A stretch of 64,000 nt of DNA from the NCBI GenBank assembly GCA_902532675.1, contig CACAIY010000003.1, positions 36,321 to 100,320 on the forward strand, read 5' to 3'. The position numbers and the translations under genes are program-made. The notes beneath the pieces are model-generated. The model was given only the letters and a program-made list of their open reading frames with translations. It was not told the DNA's origin and ran no database searches. This DNA is from an uncultured SAR86 cluster bacterium. GTDB lineage: Bacteria > Pseudomonadota > Gammaproteobacteria > Magnimaribacterales > Magnimaribacteraceae. Shown piece by piece: positions 28,797 through 39,278 of this stretch (position 1 is the first letter of the stretch; each line of letters opens with the position of its first letter).

Positions 28797-29494
28797 TCAA
28801 TTTCTTTGAAGGATTTCATCTCAACTGTTATTGGTCTTCTTCCATCATCATTAAATATTTTTATAACTGAAAAATCTAGTTCTGGAGCAAGCCAAAATAC
28901 TTGAGATTTAGCTTCATCTTCTTCATACCTTCGAGAAACTTTGTAAGCTAAATAATTACCTAAAGGAGTTTCCACTCTTTCTGGATTTTCTTGTATATCA
29001 AAGATCCTTTCTTTAATTAAACCTCTCCAGAAAACCTTATATTTCAAAATTTTAGGAATATTCTCTAAATCTAACTTCCTAAAGTCCAGACGTAGTTGTA
29101 GTTGGGCCGAACTAGGCCCTAAAACTTTTTCTTCTAGGACAACTGAACCTTTATCTTTTTTTTCTATATAACTAACTTTATTTTCGTCCCAGTTAAAAAC
29201 AGCCGACGCGTTGTATTTCCTCATTAAAATAACTTTCATGGAGAAGTTATATTCAATAGGCCTAATAAAGTTATCCTCTAGATAAAAATATTCAATTTCT
29301 TCTCTGTTTACTATTCTTCCTCCGTCTAAATATGATCTTAATTTCCACTTACCATCCTTTAATTGAATCATTTCTACTTCCATTTCCCCTACATTACTTT
29401 CTAGAGTAGCAATAGATTGTTTTATGGGGTTATCTGAAGCCCTAAAACTTGCAATATTTGTTATCAAGGCTAGTGCTAAGAATATCTTGATCAT
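28793..29494 (-). CDS. DUF3108 domain-containing secreted protein
   Basis: Signal peptide; fold signature and position next to purN/purM match DUF3108-type proteins. Confidence 0.7.
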   Translation of the reverse strand: MIKIFLALALITNIASFRASDNPIKQSIATLESNVGEMEVEMIQLKDGKWKLRSYLDGGRIVNREEIEYFYLEDNFIRPIEYNFSMKVILMRKYNASAVFNWDENKVSYIEKKDKGSVVLEEKVLGPSSAQLQLRLDFRKLDLENIPKILKYKVFWRGLIKERIFDIQENPERVETPLGNYLAYKVSRRYEEDEAKSQVFWLAPELDFSVIKIFNDDGRRPITVEMKSFKEID

Positions 29495-30096
29495 TTTTTT
29501 ATTACCTTACCTTCTTTAAATGCCATTTTACCATCAGCAATTTGCTTAATCACTAAAGGGTAAATTTCATGTTCTATTTTATGAATTTGCTCTTCAAGCT
29601 TATTTACATCTTTGGTAGTTACTTCTATTTCCGATTGAGCGCATATAGGCCCTCCATCCAAAGTCTTGTCCACATAGTGGACGGTAACTCCATGGTAAGA
29701 GTCTTCATTTTCAATTACCTTCTTGTGGGTCTCTAATCCAGGATACTTTGGTAACAGAGAAGGGTGGATATTAATTAATCTACCTATATATTTATCAACA
29801 AAAACTTTGCTTAATATTCTCATAAAACCTGCTAAAACAATTAAATCAGGACTATAACCCTCTAAGATTTTGATAAGTCTTTGATCAAAATCTTCTCTGT
29901 TATCAAATTTTGTATGGTCTATAAAATGATTATCGATAGAAGCCTTTTCTGCTCTCTCTAAGCCAAACGCATTTTGCTTATTACTGATAACGCAATTTAT
30001 ATCAATAATGCTTTCTTCTTTCATAAAGTTATCAATCAAGGCTTGCAGATTAGAGCCATTGCCAGATATTAAGACAGCGACCTTAAAGGTTTTCAT
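29491..30096 (-). CDS. purN: Phosphoribosylglycinamide formyltransferase
   Basis: VLISGNGSNLQALID, LAGFMRILS, NIHPSLLPKYPGLETHKKVIE, HGVTVHYVDKTLDGGPI. Confidence 0.95.
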   Translation of the reverse strand: MKTFKVAVLISGNGSNLQALIDNFMKEESIIDINCVISNKQNAFGLERAEKASIDNHFIDHTKFDNREDFDQRLIKILEGYSPDLIVLAGFMRILSKVFVDKYIGRLINIHPSLLPKYPGLETHKKVIENEDSYHGVTVHYVDKTLDGGPICAQSEIEVTTKDVNKLEEQIHKIEHEIYPLVIKQIADGKMAFKEGKVIKK

Positions 30097-30102
30097 ATAA
30101 AT

Positions 30103-31155
30103 TTAGACAAAGTTTAATTCAGGTTCGTTCCCTTGTTTTTCAGAAACAGCACCTATAGTTTTTGCATAAAAAGAACTTTGATTAAGAGTGTCTAGTGCCA
30201 TTTCTTCATCTTCAGGAGAGACGGCAATAATTAATCCAATTCCACAATTAAAGGTCTTTAACATATTTTCCTCAGATAGTTTGGCCGTATCTTGGATCCA
30301 TTTGAAGTATTTATAAGCAGGCCAGTCGCTAAAGTTAAATGTTATATCGACTTTCTGATTTTTATTTAGCATTCGAGGAATATTTTCAAAAAAACCGCCT
30401 CCTGTTATATGAGCTATAGAGCTAATCATTAATAATTTACTTAAATTTAGAACTTCTTGAACATATATATTTGTTGGTTTAAGCAAGATTGTCCCTAATC
30501 TTTCGCCCTCAATATCATCGTCTAAAGAAATCTTGTAGTTTTCAAGGACTCTTCTAATTAGTGAGAATCCATTTGAATGGAAACCTGATGAAGAAACACC
30601 AATAAGCACATCCCCATTTTTTGGACCATTCGTTCCTATCATTTTTTCTTCATCAACCACACCTAAAGAAAATCCAGCTAAATCAAAACTATTGTCTGGG
30701 AAACTGCCTGGATGTTCAGCCGTCTCACCGCCCACCAACGAACAATTAGCCATTGTGCAGCCTGTAGCTATTCCTTCTATCACTTTACTGGCCGTATCAA
30801 CCTGTAATTTATCTGTTACGTAGTAATCTAAAAACAATAAAGGTTCTGCACCACACACGACTAGATCGTTAACACACATTGCCACTAAATCTATCCCTAA
30901 ATTTTCAAATTTATTTTCTGATTTCGCTATTTCAATCTTTGTTCCAACGCCATCTGTGCAAGTAACTAGAAGAGGGTTCTCAATATGCGAAGGAATTCTA
31001 CTTATTGCTGAAAATGAACCTAACCCAGAAAGTATTTCAGGTCTTTTAGTTTTTTTTACGTAAGGCTTAATTCTTTTTACTAGTTCGTAACCGGCATCTA
31101 CATCTACACCAGATTTCTTATAGTCTAATTGTGAATCTTTATTGTCTGAAGTCAT
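30103..31155 (-). CDS. purM: Phosphoribosylformylglycinamidine cyclo-ligase
   Basis: DYKKSGVDVDAGYELVKRIKP, GVGTKIEIAKSENKFENLGIDLVAMCVNDLVVCGAEPLLFLDYY. Confidence 0.96.
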   Translation of the reverse strand: MTSDNKDSQLDYKKSGVDVDAGYELVKRIKPYVKKTKRPEILSGLGSFSAISRIPSHIENPLLVTCTDGVGTKIEIAKSENKFENLGIDLVAMCVNDLVVCGAEPLLFLDYYVTDKLQVDTASKVIEGIATGCTMANCSLVGGETAEHPGSFPDNSFDLAGFSLGVVDEEKMIGTNGPKNGDVLIGVSSSGFHSNGFSLIRRVLENYKISLDDDIEGERLGTILLKPTNIYVQEVLNLSKLLMISSIAHITGGGFFENIPRMLNKNQKVDITFNFSDWPAYKYFKWIQDTAKLSEENMLKTFNCGIGLIIAVSPEDEEMALDTLNQSSFYAKTIGAVSEKQGNEPELNFV

Positions 31156-31220
31156 CGACTTGTAATTGAATTTAGCTTATTTTAACAATCTTAGAACAAT
31201 ACTTCTGAAATAAATGAGAA

Positions 31221-32237
31221 ATGATTAAAAAAATATTTATTATTTATATACTTATATTTTCTTTCTCTTTAATAGAAAGTTGCGAGGTTTACGGCCTAAA
31301 GAATACTTATGAAGTTGAGACTGCACTTAATGGTACTGATAAAGCATCTATTGAAGAAGGAATGCAAGACGCATTAAAGAACCTTATGGTTAGAATAACT
31401 GGTAGTACTACAGTAGCTTTAGATCGAAAGCTTAATACGCTATATAGAAACCCAGAACAATACATCAATCAATACAAGCTTAATTCTTCTGACGGAGCTA
31501 TTAATGCTACTTTCTTTTTTGAAGGAAATAAGATAAGACATTTTCTTTCAGATAACCAATTACCACTTTGGCTCTCTAAAGAATCAATCGTAATGACTTA
31601 TATTCCTTGTCAACTCAAATCTTCTATCAATCTTTTAGATACTGTTGATAGAGAATCGTGCAATATTCTTAAAGAAAATTTATCAAGCCTTTCTGAAAAG
31701 AGGGTTGTTGCATTGGCCTATCCTATCTTAGATTTTAGAGATCTCAATTATTTAGACTCTTTAAGCTCTGTTTCTTACTCTGCATTTATGAATAATACGA
31801 TTAGGAGGTACGGTTTAGAAAACTGGATTGTTTGCCTTATAAAAGATGATTTTGGAATAATGTTGGAAGAAGCAGAATGTTTCTCTTCGCTTTCTAAGAA
31901 GGTTAATAATTTAGATAAAACTTTCAATAGTTTAATAAATAACATTAACTTAAGAAAAAGTTTAGTAGTTAACAAAAAAGAAAAGATAAATAGTAGAGTT
32001 TCTATAGAAGGTGTTTTCGATTACTTTGCACTTGAAAAAATTACAGACGAACTTAGATCACAGATTATCGTTACCGATTTAAATCTAGAGAGCATCAATA
32101 GAGACTCAATTAATTATGAAATTTCTACCTTTGGGAATGTAGAAGACTTAGAGAACCTTTTGGACATTAATTCAAATTTTATTCAGCTAGAAGGTTCTTC
32201 AAGAAATAAATTAATATACAAATATTTGGATATCTAA
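31221..32237 (+). CDS. DUF2066 domain-containing protein
   Basis: Signal peptide; EEGMQDALKNLMVRITGS; located between purM and pgsA/hda-like genes as in other gammaproteobacteria. Confidence 0.75.
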   Translation: MIKKIFIIYILIFSFSLIESCEVYGLKNTYEVETALNGTDKASIEEGMQDALKNLMVRITGSTTVALDRKLNTLYRNPEQYINQYKLNSSDGAINATFFFEGNKIRHFLSDNQLPLWLSKESIVMTYIPCQLKSSINLLDTVDRESCNILKENLSSLSEKRVVALAYPILDFRDLNYLDSLSSVSYSAFMNNTIRRYGLENWIVCLIKDDFGIMLEEAECFSSLSKKVNNLDKTFNSLINNINLRKSLVVNKKEKINSRVSIEGVFDYFALEKITDELRSQIIVTDLNLESINRDSINYEISTFGNVEDLENLLDINSNFIQLEGSSRNKLIYKYLDI

Positions 32238-32239
32238 AT

Positions 32240-32785
32240 ATGTTATCAGTTATACCTAATTTAATAACAGGCTTAAGGTTTATATTAGTAATACCAATAA
32301 GTGTATCTATTTATCAAGGGAATTATTTAATGGCCTTGGTTCTTTTTATAGTGGCTGGCCTTTCTGATGGTTTAGATGGCTATTTAGCTAGAAGATTTAA
32401 CTGGACCAGTGAATTTGGACAATTTGCCGACCCTTTAGCTGATAAATGTCTTATTTTAGCTACTCTTTTAGCTTTAGCCTTTTCTGAAAGATTACCTTTA
32501 TGGTTTGTTTACACCATGCTGACTAGGGATGGACTTGTTTTAATAGGATCTATGCTGTACTTGCTTCTTTTCGATAGCAATCAAGCTTCGTCTAATAGAT
32601 GGGGTAAGCATTACACTGGATGGACTATAGCATTATTCATAATAGTTCTTATGGGCTCTTCTTTTAGTTTTCTTCCTTGGTTCGTAGAATGGATTGCGAT
32701 GTCAGGTGTTCTAATTTTTATAGTCCTTAGTTTAGGTTCTTACTTCAACAAAGAAGGCAGGGACATATTTAGAAAAATCATATGA
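32240..32785 (+). CDS. CDP-alcohol phosphatidyltransferase family protein
   Basis: Motif DGLDGYLARRFNWTSEFGQFADPLADK. Confidence 0.93.
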   Translation: MLSVIPNLITGLRFILVIPISVSIYQGNYLMALVLFIVAGLSDGLDGYLARRFNWTSEFGQFADPLADKCLILATLLALAFSERLPLWFVYTMLTRDGLVLIGSMLYLLLFDSNQASSNRWGKHYTGWTIALFIIVLMGSSFSFLPWFVEWIAMSGVLIFIVLSLGSYFNKEGRDIFRKII

Positions 32786-33492
32786 ATAAGTTTCCAGAGC
32801 AACTTCATTTGAAAGTGCAATTAGATGATTCAATAAGCCTTGATAAGTTTATTGAATGTGATTCAACAAAAGACTTTTTAAATATTTTACGCAAAACAAC
32901 TGAAGACTCTTCTGTTTCTAGCTTTTATTTAATTTGGGGTGATGAAGGAAGAGGTAAGTCTTATGTGATGCAAGGGTTGCATAGAAAGTATTTAGATGTC
33001 GGTAAACAAACTTTCCATTTTTCTTTTAGAGATAAAAGAGTGGCTTCAACTGAGATTCTTTCGAATCTCGATTCTTTAGAGGCACTATTTATCGAAGACT
33101 TGGAGCTAATGGAAATCTCAGAAGATTGGGAGAAGGCAATGTTTAACTTGATCAATGAATGCCGCATTAGCGGAACTAAAATTTATCTTTCTTCCAATAC
33201 AGTTCCTAAAGATTTACCGATTAGTCTCAAAGACCTTGCCTCCCGTTTATCTTCTTTTACAGCAATTGAGTTGCCTGAAATTACTGAGGAAGAAAAAATA
33301 CAAGCCTTGTTACAATCTGCTAAAAGAAAAGGATTTGTGCTAGATGACAAAACCATAAAATATATTATTAACTATACTTCAAGAAGCTTATCTGACTTAT
33401 TAAGGCTGTTGAATGAATTGGATAGTTTCTCCTTGCAGAAGAAGAAAAAGATTTCTTCTTCTTTAGTAAGGGAGATGGTAAGTGCTAAATAA
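32782..33492 (+). CDS. hda: DnaA-related regulatory inactivator (Hda-like)
   Basis: IWGDEGRGKSYVMQGLHRKY, LFIEDLELM, LKDLASRLSSFTAIELPEITEEEKIQAL. Confidence 0.85.
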   Translation: MNKFPEQLHLKVQLDDSISLDKFIECDSTKDFLNILRKTTEDSSVSSFYLIWGDEGRGKSYVMQGLHRKYLDVGKQTFHFSFRDKRVASTEILSNLDSLEALFIEDLELMEISEDWEKAMFNLINECRISGTKIYLSSNTVPKDLPISLKDLASRLSSFTAIELPEITEEEKIQALLQSAKRKGFVLDDKTIKYIINYTSRSLSDLLRLLNELDSFSLQKKKKISSSLVREMVSAK

Positions 33493-35320
33493 GGCAGTTT
33501 TCACACCTCACATATAAACCTTTAGGGTCATTAAACCTATCTATTTCCTTTAAAGAATTAATAGACTCTTTAAGGATAAGGTTCTCTCTTATAACCTCAG
33601 GAATTAATAATTTAAGGCCAGATGAGAAATTTTCAATTAACTGCTGCCGCCAATCTATCTTTTGCGTAGGGTAATAAGTAATAAAGTCTTTAAGTTCTGC
33701 AATTTGAGCAGCTCTTTCAATTGCTTCATTTAGATTTCCTAGATTATCCACTAAACCCAATTCAAGTGCAGTGCTACCAGCCCAAACTCTACCTTGTGCA
33801 ATTTCATCAACTTGTTGAATGGTTATGCCTCTAGCTTCACTGACTAGGCTTAAGAATCTTTCATATCCGTACTCTATTTCCTTTTGCATTATCCTAGAAA
33901 GAGCAGGGTCTAAAGGTTGTGTTACATTACCGGATAAATCTATTGACGAGGTTTTAACACCATCGCTGCTGATTCCAATCTTATCTAGAGCTCTGTTAAT
34001 GGTAGGCATAATTCCAAATATGCCTATAGATCCTGTAATAGTGTTATGAGATGCCCAAATTTCATGTGCATTGGCAGATATCCAATAACCCCCAGAAGCT
34101 GCGACATTGCCCATCGAGGCTATAATTGTTATATCTTTTTCCTTAGCCGCAACCAACTCTTGTCTTATTAATTCTGAAGCAAACACTCCTCCACCCCCAG
34201 AATCTACTCTTAATACAATTGCTTTGACGTTTTCATTTTCGTGAGCTTCTTTGATGAGATTAGAAGTAGAGTCACCCCCAATAGTTCCAGGAGGTTGTGT
34301 ACCATCAACTATTGTCCCTCTTGCAATAATGACAGCTATTTCATTCTCTGACTTGTTAATTTCTTTTTCAGATTGAATTAATTGAAAATATTCAAAACCA
34401 GAGATTTGGGAAAAAGTTTTTTTGTTTTCAGACTCTCCAAATTTATTTTTTAGATACTCTCTTTGTTCTCTTCGGCTTAAAAGGCTGTCTATCAGTCCAT
34501 AAGATAATAAGGCTTGTCCTGTTCCTTCCTTAGATTCAGATATAACTTTATCAGCGTTATCCACTAAATATTGAATATCTTTAGGTAGCAAACCCCTATT
34601 TTCCGCAACTACTTTTTTCCATGAATCCCAAAGCACATCCAAGTATGCAAGATTAGCTTTTTTAGCCGCTTCCGACATATCGTTTCTTAGGTAAGGTTCT
34701 ACAGCAGACTTGTATGTCCCAACTCTGAATATATTAAAATCTATCTTTAGTTTATCTAGAAAAGATTTGAAATATAGTTTAGACCTTCCAAAACCATCTA
34801 TAAAAAGATAACCATCAGGATTCATAATAATTTCGTCAGCAAAAGAGGCTAAATAAAATGCACTTCTGCTGTAACTATCTCCAACGGCCACTAACTTCTT
34901 ACCTGAGCCTTTAACTTTCAGTAAAGCATTTCCTACATCAAACAAAACCGCTTGCCCAGTTCCTTCAATATTATCTAATTTCAAGACGATATCTGTTACT
35001 CTTTTATCTTTAGAAGCTGACTCTAAAACTTCCAGTAAATCACCAACATATAACTCTGTAGGCAACTGACCTCTGATGGAGGCTAGAGGATCATTAGAAC
35101 CTGCTACTTGTTCAACAATAGGACCGGGAGGGCTTATTACTAAAGCCTTACCAGAAGGGTCTTCAAAATCTTTAGTGAAGAAAGAGGCTATAAAAGAAAT
35201 TAACGCCACTAGTACAACTATTAAAAATAGGCTGTTTAAGGTTAGAAAAAATAATTCTCCAGAAAAAAGCCAAGAAAAAGGATTTTCCTTTAATCTCTTA
35301 ATAAAACTCTTTTGTTCCAT
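33485..35320 (-). CDS. sppA: Signal peptide peptidase SppA (67K type)
   Basis: VRVDSGGGGVFASELIRQEL, ASMGNVAASGGYWISANAHEIWA, TGSIGIFG. Confidence 0.94.
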   Translation of the reverse strand: MEQKSFIKRLKENPFSWLFSGELFFLTLNSLFLIVVLVALISFIASFFTKDFEDPSGKALVISPPGPIVEQVAGSNDPLASIRGQLPTELYVGDLLEVLESASKDKRVTDIVLKLDNIEGTGQAVLFDVGNALLKVKGSGKKLVAVGDSYSRSAFYLASFADEIIMNPDGYLFIDGFGRSKLYFKSFLDKLKIDFNIFRVGTYKSAVEPYLRNDMSEAAKKANLAYLDVLWDSWKKVVAENRGLLPKDIQYLVDNADKVISESKEGTGQALLSYGLIDSLLSRREQREYLKNKFGESENKKTFSQISGFEYFQLIQSEKEINKSENEIAVIIARGTIVDGTQPPGTIGGDSTSNLIKEAHENENVKAIVLRVDSGGGGVFASELIRQELVAAKEKDITIIASMGNVAASGGYWISANAHEIWASHNTITGSIGIFGIMPTINRALDKIGISSDGVKTSSIDLSGNVTQPLDPALSRIMQKEIEYGYERFLSLVSEARGITIQQVDEIAQGRVWAGSTALELGLVDNLGNLNEAIERAAQIAELKDFITYYPTQKIDWRQQLIENFSSGLKLLIPEVIRENLILKESINSLKEIDRFNDPKGLYVRCENCLI

Positions 35321-35338
35321 AAAAATACCTTTTAATTT

Positions 35339-35689
35339 TTATAATAAAGATAATACATTCTCAGGAGGTCTTCCTATAATAGCTTTATCGTCTTTTACAA
35401 CTATAGGTCTTTCGATAAGCTTAGGGTTTTCTGACATAAAAGTAATTAACTCGTTTTCCTTTAAACTCTGATCTTTTATGTTTAGAAGTTTATATTCCTC
35501 TTCACCCTTTCTAATTATATCTCTAGAACTAAGACCTAATTTCTGTAATATCGATTTTACTTCTTCTGCAGATGGAGGAGTTTCAAGATAGAGAACAATC
35601 TTAGTATCGACATTTTGCTCATTAAGAATTTCTAGAGTTTGTCTAGATTTGCTACACCTTGGGTTATGGTAAATGATAAAATCACTCAT
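35339..35689 (-). CDS. ArsC/YfgD-type arsenate reductase family protein
   Basis: IYHNPRCSKSRQTLEIL ... LIERPIVVKDDKAIIGRPPENVLSLL. Confidence 0.92.
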   Translation of the reverse strand: MSDFIIYHNPRCSKSRQTLEILNEQNVDTKIVLYLETPPSAEEVKSILQKLGLSSRDIIRKGEEEYKLLNIKDQSLKENELITFMSENPKLIERPIVVKDDKAIIGRPPENVLSLL

Positions 35690-35711
35690 AATTGTCTAAT
35701 TAAATTTCTTT

Positions 35712-36176
35712 ATGAATCTGATAACTAAAAATTTTTTAACTTTCTCTATATTAATATTTCTTTGCGCCTGTTCTAAACCTGATTATGAACTATTTGGAGG
35801 GTCTCATGGGAATAAAAGTGATTTTCTTGGAAAATGGTTAGTTGTGAATTACTGGGCAGATTGGTGCCCACCCTGTATCAAGGAAATGCCAGAATTAGAA
35901 AGCTTTTATAAGCAAAATAAGAGTAAAGCTCTTGTTCTAGCATATAATTTTGATCGGCTAGAAGGTGAAGAGCTTAGAGATCAAATAGAAAGGTTTAAAG
36001 TTAATGTACCAAGTATTCTTACAGACCCAGGCTTATTGTTTGGATGGGCAGCTCCTCCTAGTCTACCAGCAACTTATATATTAACTCCTGATGGTAATTT
36101 AGTAGAGACACTCATAGGTCCTCAAACTAAGGAAAGTATTGAAGAAATTATCTCAAAACATGAGAAATCAAATTGA
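35712..36176 (+). CDS. TlpA-like thioredoxin lipoprotein
   Basis: Lipobox LCACSK; VNYWADWCPPCIKEMPELESFY. Confidence 0.9.
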   Translation: MNLITKNFLTFSILIFLCACSKPDYELFGGSHGNKSDFLGKWLVVNYWADWCPPCIKEMPELESFYKQNKSKALVLAYNFDRLEGEELRDQIERFKVNVPSILTDPGLLFGWAAPPSLPATYILTPDGNLVETLIGPQTKESIEEIISKHEKSN

Positions 36177-37028
36177 ACCATTCAGGAATATTTCTGGATT
36201 AATTGCTACGCCCATTAGATAAACTTCCCAATGCAGGTGCGGACCAGTTACTCTCCCAGTTTGTCCAATTAAACCAATTAAATCTCCCTTTTTTACTTTA
36301 TCTCCATTTTTAATTTTTATTTGACTGAGGTGGGAATAACTACTCACCAAACCCCCTCCGTGATTTATATAAATCACATTACCTTTATAAAAGAAGTTTG
36401 AAGCAATAATTATCTCTCCGCTTAAAGGAGCTGATACTTCAGATCCTTCAGGAGCAGCAATGTCCATACCGCTATGTCTGTTTCTAGGTTGATTATTAAT
36501 AAACCTTCTCACGCCAAACTCACTACTGATTTGACCCTTCGCAGGTTCGATCATTGCCCAATCTTTTAATTTTATCGGGGTGTAAGTATTTTTTGCTTCC
36601 TGACTTAATCTGTATTCTCTTCTGATCCTAGGCTGAAGCTCTTCACCAGGACTTACATAGTCATTATTTGAGATAGTAATTCTTGATTCTCTGTAATTTT
36701 TATCGAATATCTTATTTGAGTTCAATAAGGCACCTCCTTGCTTTACTTCAACTTTTTCACTCTTAAAATCTAAAGGAATTGGGATAAATATCTTAGATTG
36801 ATAAAGAGAATACTTGCAGATAGAAGATGCAAGACCTTCTGTATTTAATTTTGTATTACTATCAAAATCTATATTTTTAATATCGATACTAAGAACACCC
36901 CCAGGGTAAGGACTGTTAATAGGAAATTGACAGGTATCAAAAAGGGATAATTTTTGGTTAAAAGCACAAGAGCCTAAGAATAAAGTAAATACTATTGTTG
37001 ATATTTTAATTCTCATCAGAGACATCAA
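36168..37028 (-). CDS. M23 family metallopeptidase
   Basis: RHSGMDIAAPEGSEVSAPLSGEIIIA ... VIYINHGGGLVSSYSHLSQI ... TGRVTGPHLHWEVYLMG. Confidence 0.93.
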   Translation of the reverse strand: MMSLMRIKISTIVFTLFLGSCAFNQKLSLFDTCQFPINSPYPGGVLSIDIKNIDFDSNTKLNTEGLASSICKYSLYQSKIFIPIPLDFKSEKVEVKQGGALLNSNKIFDKNYRESRITISNNDYVSPGEELQPRIRREYRLSQEAKNTYTPIKLKDWAMIEPAKGQISSEFGVRRFINNQPRNRHSGMDIAAPEGSEVSAPLSGEIIIASNFFYKGNVIYINHGGGLVSSYSHLSQIKIKNGDKVKKGDLIGLIGQTGRVTGPHLHWEVYLMGVAINPEIFLNGSI

Positions 37029-38412
37029 TAACTTTTGTGAAAATTTTACCCTCTTTAAGCTTACCTGTTATTTCATCTCCAACTTTCACTTGAGAGTAGG
37101 AGTTAATAACTTTCTCTTCCTTTCCTTTGGTCAAGATTGAATAACCTCTTGAAAGAACTGAAAGAGGACTAACTGCTTCAAGAGTATGGGAACTTGTTAA
37201 GAACTGGTTTCTTTTTTCTTCCAAGACCGCTTGCATTGACCTTCTTATATCTTTAATTGAATTTTCTATTCTATTCTTGTTATTCTCAACCATCATATAA
37301 GGAGAGAATTCTTTTAGTGATGAGGCAATGGAATTAACTTCTCCTTTAGAAATTAACAAGACTCTTTCTAGTAGATTAGCTAAATGAGTTTCTATTCCAT
37401 CAATTTTTTGCGAAATTTCTCTTAATTTATCTCCAGGGTGTCTAATAAGTTTAGTTAAGCCCCTAAAGCTCTCATTTTGATTTCTTAACTCATTATTTAT
37501 TTGTAAATAGAGATCTTTTTGTGCTGACGTTATAAGAGTTTTTAGATTGCTATGATTTTGACTAATTATTTCCGCAGCTGCTGAAGGTGTAGGGGCTCTC
37601 AAGTCGGCAACAAAGTCAGAAATCGTAAAATCAGTCTCATGACCTACGGCACTAACTAATGGTATCTCAGATTTAAAGATTGCCCTTGCAACAGATTCCA
37701 TATTAAAGCACCAAAGATCTTCTATAGAACCTCCACCTCTGGCTAGAATAATTAGATCAGAATTTTGAAACGTATTTACTCTCTCAATTGCTTTGCAAAT
37801 TTCATTTTCAGCTTGCTTACCTTGCACAGGAGTCTCAACTAAAGTTAATAGAACACTAGGAGATCTTCTTGACAGGACATTTATAATGTCTTGAAAAACA
37901 GCACCAGTTGCTGAAGTAATTACAGAAACTTCCAAGGGAAATTCTGGTAAATCCTTTTTATTCAGATCAGCAAACAATCCTTCTTGATCCAGTTTTTTCT
38001 TTAAATCTTCAAATGCTCTAAGAAGAGCACCTTCTCCAGATACTTCAATATGCTTAACATTAAATTGATAACGGCCAGTAGGAGAGTAGATGCTAACTTT
38101 GCCGTTAAGAATTAATTCGTCACCTACCTTTGGTTCGAAGAGCAGGTTTATGTTGTCGAATTTGAACATTACACAATCTAAGGAAGACTTTTTATCTTTT
38201 ATGGTAAAGTACCAATGACCTGACCCATGAGCGGTGAAGCTTGAAATTTCTCCTTGAATCCAGACATTAGAAAGGTCTTTTTCAAGCAAGCCTTTTGCTA
38301 GATCATTAACATCTGAAACGGAAATTATTTCTTGGTTATTTTGAACAAAACTATCCATAAAATTAGACTCAAAGTATAACTTAGCTAGTGAATGAAGAGA
38401 TAAATAAATCAA
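37006..38412 (-). CDS. xseA: Exodeoxyribonuclease VII large subunit (probable ATG at 38358)
   Basis: SVSDVNDLAKGLLEKDLSNVWIQGEISSFTAHGSGHWYFTIKDKKSSLDCVMF; ILARGGGSIEDLWCFN; VGHETDFTISDFVADLRAPTPSAAAE. Confidence 0.95.
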   Translation of the reverse strand: MIYLSLHSLAKLYFESNFMDSFVQNNQEIISVSDVNDLAKGLLEKDLSNVWIQGEISSFTAHGSGHWYFTIKDKKSSLDCVMFKFDNINLLFEPKVGDELILNGKVSIYSPTGRYQFNVKHIEVSGEGALLRAFEDLKKKLDQEGLFADLNKKDLPEFPLEVSVITSATGAVFQDIINVLSRRSPSVLLTLVETPVQGKQAENEICKAIERVNTFQNSDLIILARGGGSIEDLWCFNMESVARAIFKSEIPLVSAVGHETDFTISDFVADLRAPTPSAAAEIISQNHSNLKTLITSAQKDLYLQINNELRNQNESFRGLTKLIRHPGDKLREISQKIDGIETHLANLLERVLLISKGEVNSIASSLKEFSPYMMVENNKNRIENSIKDIRRSMQAVLEEKRNQFLTSSHTLEAVSPLSVLSRGYSILTKGKEEKVINSYSQVKVGDEITGKLKEGKIFTKVIDVSDEN

Positions 38413-39278
38413 ATGACATGATAAAGGGTTTGAGTTCTCTTTTTATTGGTTCTGCTTTGTTGGGTATGTCTGCAATTTTTGTCCGTTACAGCGATTCTTC
38501 TCCTTCTTTAGTAGCTTTTTACAGAGCATTTCTTGCTTTACCTTTTTTATATTTGTGGGTCCTTATTGAAGGAAGATCATTTAATTTATCTTTATTAAAA
38601 AATAGGAAGTTATTTTTTATTTTACTTTTATCAGGATTTTGTTTTGCAGTTGATATGTCATTTTGGAATTGGTCTATAGCTTTTACATCAGTTGCTAATG
38701 CAACTTTAATGGCTAATACAGCACCTATATTTGTTAGTTTTATAGGATTATTTTTTCTAAGGCACAAAATAAAGCCTGAATTCTTTTTAATATTATTACT
38801 TGCAATGATAGGAGTTAGTTTAGTAATTCTTTCGGGTTCAAATGATAATAGTCCCAAAGTATTCGGTGATTTTTTAGGCATAGTTGCTGCTTTCTTTTAT
38901 GCAAGTTACATTCTTTCAATAAAATCCTTAACTGAAAAATTTTCACCAGCTCAAACCTTATTTTTAGCTACTATTTTCACCTCTATATTTTTAATCCCTA
39001 TTAGTTTTTTTGAGACTAGAGATTTAATTCCTTTATCAGCAGAAGAGTGGGGGATTTTATTCACTTATGCTCTGGTGTGCCAAACTATAGCTCAAGGGAT
39101 GATCACATACGGGATTTCTAAAATTTCTGCCCATTTATCTTCGTTGGTTCTTTTGATACAGCCTTTAGCTGCAGCACTTTATGGTTGGTTATTACTTAGC
39201 GAATCGATCTTGCCGATTCAGGCTATTGGAGGTTTGATTGTTCTTTTAGCTATTTATTTAGCTGCTAGGAATAATTAA
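38388..39278 (+). CDS. EamA/DMT family transporter (start may be ATG 38418)
   Basis: Ten hydrophobic segments in two EamA repeats; GMSAIFVRYSDSSPSLVAFYRAFLALPFL. Confidence 0.9.
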   Translation: MNEEINKSNDMIKGLSSLFIGSALLGMSAIFVRYSDSSPSLVAFYRAFLALPFLYLWVLIEGRSFNLSLLKNRKLFFILLLSGFCFAVDMSFWNWSIAFTSVANATLMANTAPIFVSFIGLFFLRHKIKPEFFLILLLAMIGVSLVILSGSNDNSPKVFGDFLGIVAAFFYASYILSIKSLTEKFSPAQTLFLATIFTSIFLIPISFFETRDLIPLSAEEWGILFTYALVCQTIAQGMITYGISKISAHLSSLVLLIQPLAAALYGWLLLSESILPIQAIGGLIVLLAIYLAARNN

